A stretch of 64,000 nucleotides of DNA. It comes from Spongospora subterranea f. sp. subterranea (lineage: Eukaryota; Endomyxa: Phytomyxea; Phytomyxea; Plasmodiophorida). The stretch's first letter is position 1. Every line of letters starts with the position of its first letter. The notes under the pieces were generated by a model. The model worked only from the letters and a program-made list of their open reading frames with translations. It was not told where the DNA came from and searched no databases. The position numbers were made by a program, and so were the translations under genes. The DNA is taken from contig JAUGWO010000030.1 of the NCBI GenBank assembly GCA_049724395.1, forward strand, positions 153,092 through 217,091, in the 5' to 3' direction. Shown in pieces: positions 61,881 through 64,000 of the stretch.

Positions 61881-63272
61881 GAAGGTCATTCTTGTCAACA
61901 CCTCGCTCAGGCATCAATAAATCGATAGTTATATCAACTGCTCTGGCTTGTTCTAACAGTTTGACAAGAATTCTCTCTTCTCGGTTTACGTACCGTCACT
62001 TCTCGTTTCTCGGTTTACGTACCGTCACTTCTCTCTTCTCGGTTTACGTACCGTCACTTCTCTCTTCTCGGTTTACGTACCGTCACTTCTCTCTTCTCGG
62101 TTTACGTACCGTCACTTCTCGCTTCTCGGTTTACGTACCGTCACTTCTCTCTTCTCGGTTTACGTACCGTCACTTCTCTCTTCTCGGTTTACGTACCGTC
62201 ACTTCTCTCTTCTCGGTTTACGTACCGTCACTTCTCTCTTCTCGGTTTACGTACCGTCACTTCTCTCTTCTCGGTTTACGTACCGTCACTTCTCTCTTCT
62301 CGGTTTACGTACCGTCACTTCTCTCTTCTCGGTTTACGTACCGTCACTTCTCGCTTCTCGGTTTACGTACCGTCACTTCTCTCTTCTCGGTTTACGTACC
62401 GTCACTTCTCTCTTCTCGGTTTACGTACCGTCACTTCTCTCCTCTCGGTTTACGTACCGCCACTTCGCCCCACAACATGTCTAGCCTCGAGCGATCGGAG
62501 TCAGTTCCAGCTAGCCCGCACAACCATCGAGGTTTTCAGGTACCGACGGAGCATCCACAGTTCCGTCAGTCTGTTCAACCTCAACCTTTGTCGCCGGAGG
62601 TCCAGTCGGTATTACAGGCGGCACTAGCTCAGCAACAGCAACAGTTTCAACGACAGTTGCAGGAACTGTCGCAACACTACCAGCAACAGCAAATTGATCA
62701 GCAGCCTCCTCAGCCAGAACCTAAGGTTCGCCTTCCGGATCCGTTTGACGGTTCCCGATGCGCCCTGCGAGGGTTCATAAACCAGATTTCAATGGTCATC
62801 AGTCGCAAACCCAGAACGTATGCGACCGATTCCGATAAGGTGATGCTGGTGGCAGACCTCCTGAAAGGGAACGCACTGCTGTGGTTCTCGCCGCTTTTCG
62901 AGCGACAAGACCCGATACTGCAAGATTTCCCTGGGTTCGTTCAAGCATTGCGCGCGAGGTTTGACGACCCGAATAAGTCCACGACGGCAGCCAGACGTTT
63001 GGAAATCCTGCGCCAGGGTCGCCGACCGGTTGCCACATACGCCAGCGAGTTCCAGCTGCTGGTGGAGGACGCAGATTGGATGGGGCCGCGGCGCAGCATC
63101 AATTTCGAAAGGGTCTCAACGAGGAGGTGAAGGATCTACTCCTGACCTGCCCAGAAGCGCCCGATTTGAACGGGCTCATTGCGACTGCCATCAGATGCGG
63201 TGACCGTCTTTTTGAACGCGAACAGGAACGACGTGGTCGTGTTAGTTCGAATCCCCATCGTCATTCCTTTTA
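61881..63272 (+). mobile_element. Ty3/gypsy 5' region and gag
   Basis: Opposite in direction to the neighbouring chromovirus. It starts near a cleft in that element, contains the 29-bp array, and then a gag frame with an ATG at 62477. Gag has a glutamine-rich coiled segment and a capsid-like domain: RLPDPFDGSRCALRGFINQ, LLKGNALLWFSPLF and FVQALRARFDDPNK. No protease, pol or 3' LTR follows, so the element is truncated. Gag looks nearly whole, with about one break. Confidence 0.75.
61971..62466. repeat. 29-bp tandem repeat upstream of gag, about 17 copies
   Basis: The unit is ttctctcttctcggtttacg then taccgtcac. Copies are identical apart from ctcgc for ctctc in two or three units and ctcctc in the last one. 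The array sits directly 5' of the gag start codon in what should be the element's leader. Confidence 0.95.
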
Positions 63273-64000
63273 AAGAAAGGAGAGATCACGCGAGCGAGAG
63301 TGAGAGGGAGCGGTGATGCGAGAGAGAGAGGGAGCTGGAAGGCGAGAGAGAGAGAAGGAGCTGGAACACGCGAGAGAGAGGGAGCGGTGACGCGAGAGAG
63401 AGAGGGAGCTGGAACACGAGAGAGAGAGAGGGAGCTGGAAGGCGAGAGAGAGAGAGGGAGCTGGAACACGAGAGAGAGGGAGCGGTGACGCGAGAGAGAG
63501 AGGGAGCTGGAAGGCGAGAGAGAGAGGGAGCGGGAACGATGTTGATTGGAAGAAGCAAATAGAAGAATGAGTTTATTAGAAAAACGAGGGGCTCTGATAT
63601 ACAGAGCTAGATTATTATTGTCTCGGTCGGAAAAAGGGCGCGCGATTTCTCTGTCGGAAAAAAGGCGCGTTAATCGCGCGCCAAAATCCGTCACACGACA
63701 GAGGCTGCGCTACAGGGTTGCTCCTCAGGAGGCCGCTCATTAAGTAGGCCGCGTCGAGTCTTCATCAATATCGGATGTTCGTGACAGTGGGCCAATATAC
63801 CAGTTTGGGCCAGTACAGCCAATGGGCCAGTACGACAGGTTGGCGACGTGGTTTGAACTTCAACACGCCCCCTCAAACCATGTGCCTTGTTGGTCACCAA
63901 TCTTTTGCTGAATCTTGTGAATGTTCTTGCGCCTGAAGTTGGTTTAGTAAAAATATCTGCGACCATCTCGACTGTTGGCATGAACTGGACTTGAACCTGG
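63273..64000 (-). mobile_element. Ty1/copia 3' end with 3' LTR
   Basis: The - strand enters from beyond the window with the last residues of RNase H (EMVADIFTKP, about 63980-63940). A purine tract gaggggg and a TG at about 63872 then mark the LTR start. The LTR runs toward lower coordinates with an aataaa signal near 63577 and a GA-rich repeat near its far end. The far LTR border is not certain. Only this end is in the window; at least one break is evident. Confidence 0.7.
63280..63545. repeat. GA-rich degenerate repeat in the copia LTR
   Basis: Alternating blocks of gagagagaggga and agctggaacacg or gcggtgacgcg, with periods of roughly 28-37 bp. It lies near the promoter-distal end of the LTR. 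Confidence 0.85.

Overview
The window is nuclear DNA from a eukaryote with small introns. Almost every intron I can place is 48-69 nt, with a tight cluster at 50-55 nt, GT..AG ends and strong similarity to known families on both sides. A ciliary microtubule inner protein (CIMIP1), an Sfi1-type centrin-binding protein, an AP-4 epsilon subunit, METTL4, GNL1 and DNAJC11 occur together with Ty3/gypsy chromovirus, Ty1/copia, Harbinger and pogo-like elements. This suits a flagellated, early-branching opisthokont: a zoosporic (chytrid-like) fungus or a related protist. The exact lineage is inference.

Layout. 1-1.07 kb: internally deleted PIF/Harbinger transposon, then a 48-bp minisatellite. 1.7-9.7 kb: enoyl-CoA isomerase, METTL4, a copia remnant, an Spt3-like gene and the permuted GTPase GNL1. 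9.75-11.96 kb: an 81-bp minisatellite, then a gypsy scrap. 13-19.1 kb: a dense signalling and flagellar block with a twin cyclic-nucleotide-binding protein that may be fused to a PX-SH3 protein, CIMIP1 and a shortened DNAJC11. 19.5-20.7 kb: copia 3' end in a near-perfect 384-bp fold-back. 21.8-38 kb: the main host gene block, with TRAPPC13, MOB, DHHC palmitoyltransferase, Sfi1-like, coproporphyrinogen oxidase, several unrecognised genes and AP-4 epsilon. 38-46.3 kb: repeat-rich DNA with a second fold-back, a mobile-element gene fragment and a 75-bp minisatellite. 46.4-49.1 kb: an SR-type splicing factor and a divergent G-protein alpha subunit. 49.1-53.8 kb: a gypsy gag fossil and an unrecognised 576-residue cysteine-module gene with only phase-0 introns. 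53.8-64 kb: nested gypsy, pogo-like and copia remnants.

The host genes share no single pathway. Several are signalling or trafficking parts (G alpha, cyclic-nucleotide sensor, PX-SH3, MOB, AP-4, TRAPPC13, DHHC) and two are flagellar or basal-body parts. Best candidates for something undescribed are the cysteine-module gene (51814-53751), the CNBD/PX-SH3 locus (12996-16764), the G alpha with a remodelled guanine-binding loop and C-terminus, the reduced DNAJC11, and a 28- or 37-nt intron in AP-4 epsilon. Exon models were built by eye from splice signals, frame and family similarity. For most multi-exon genes the summed exon length divides by three, which supports them, but none was tested against transcripts.
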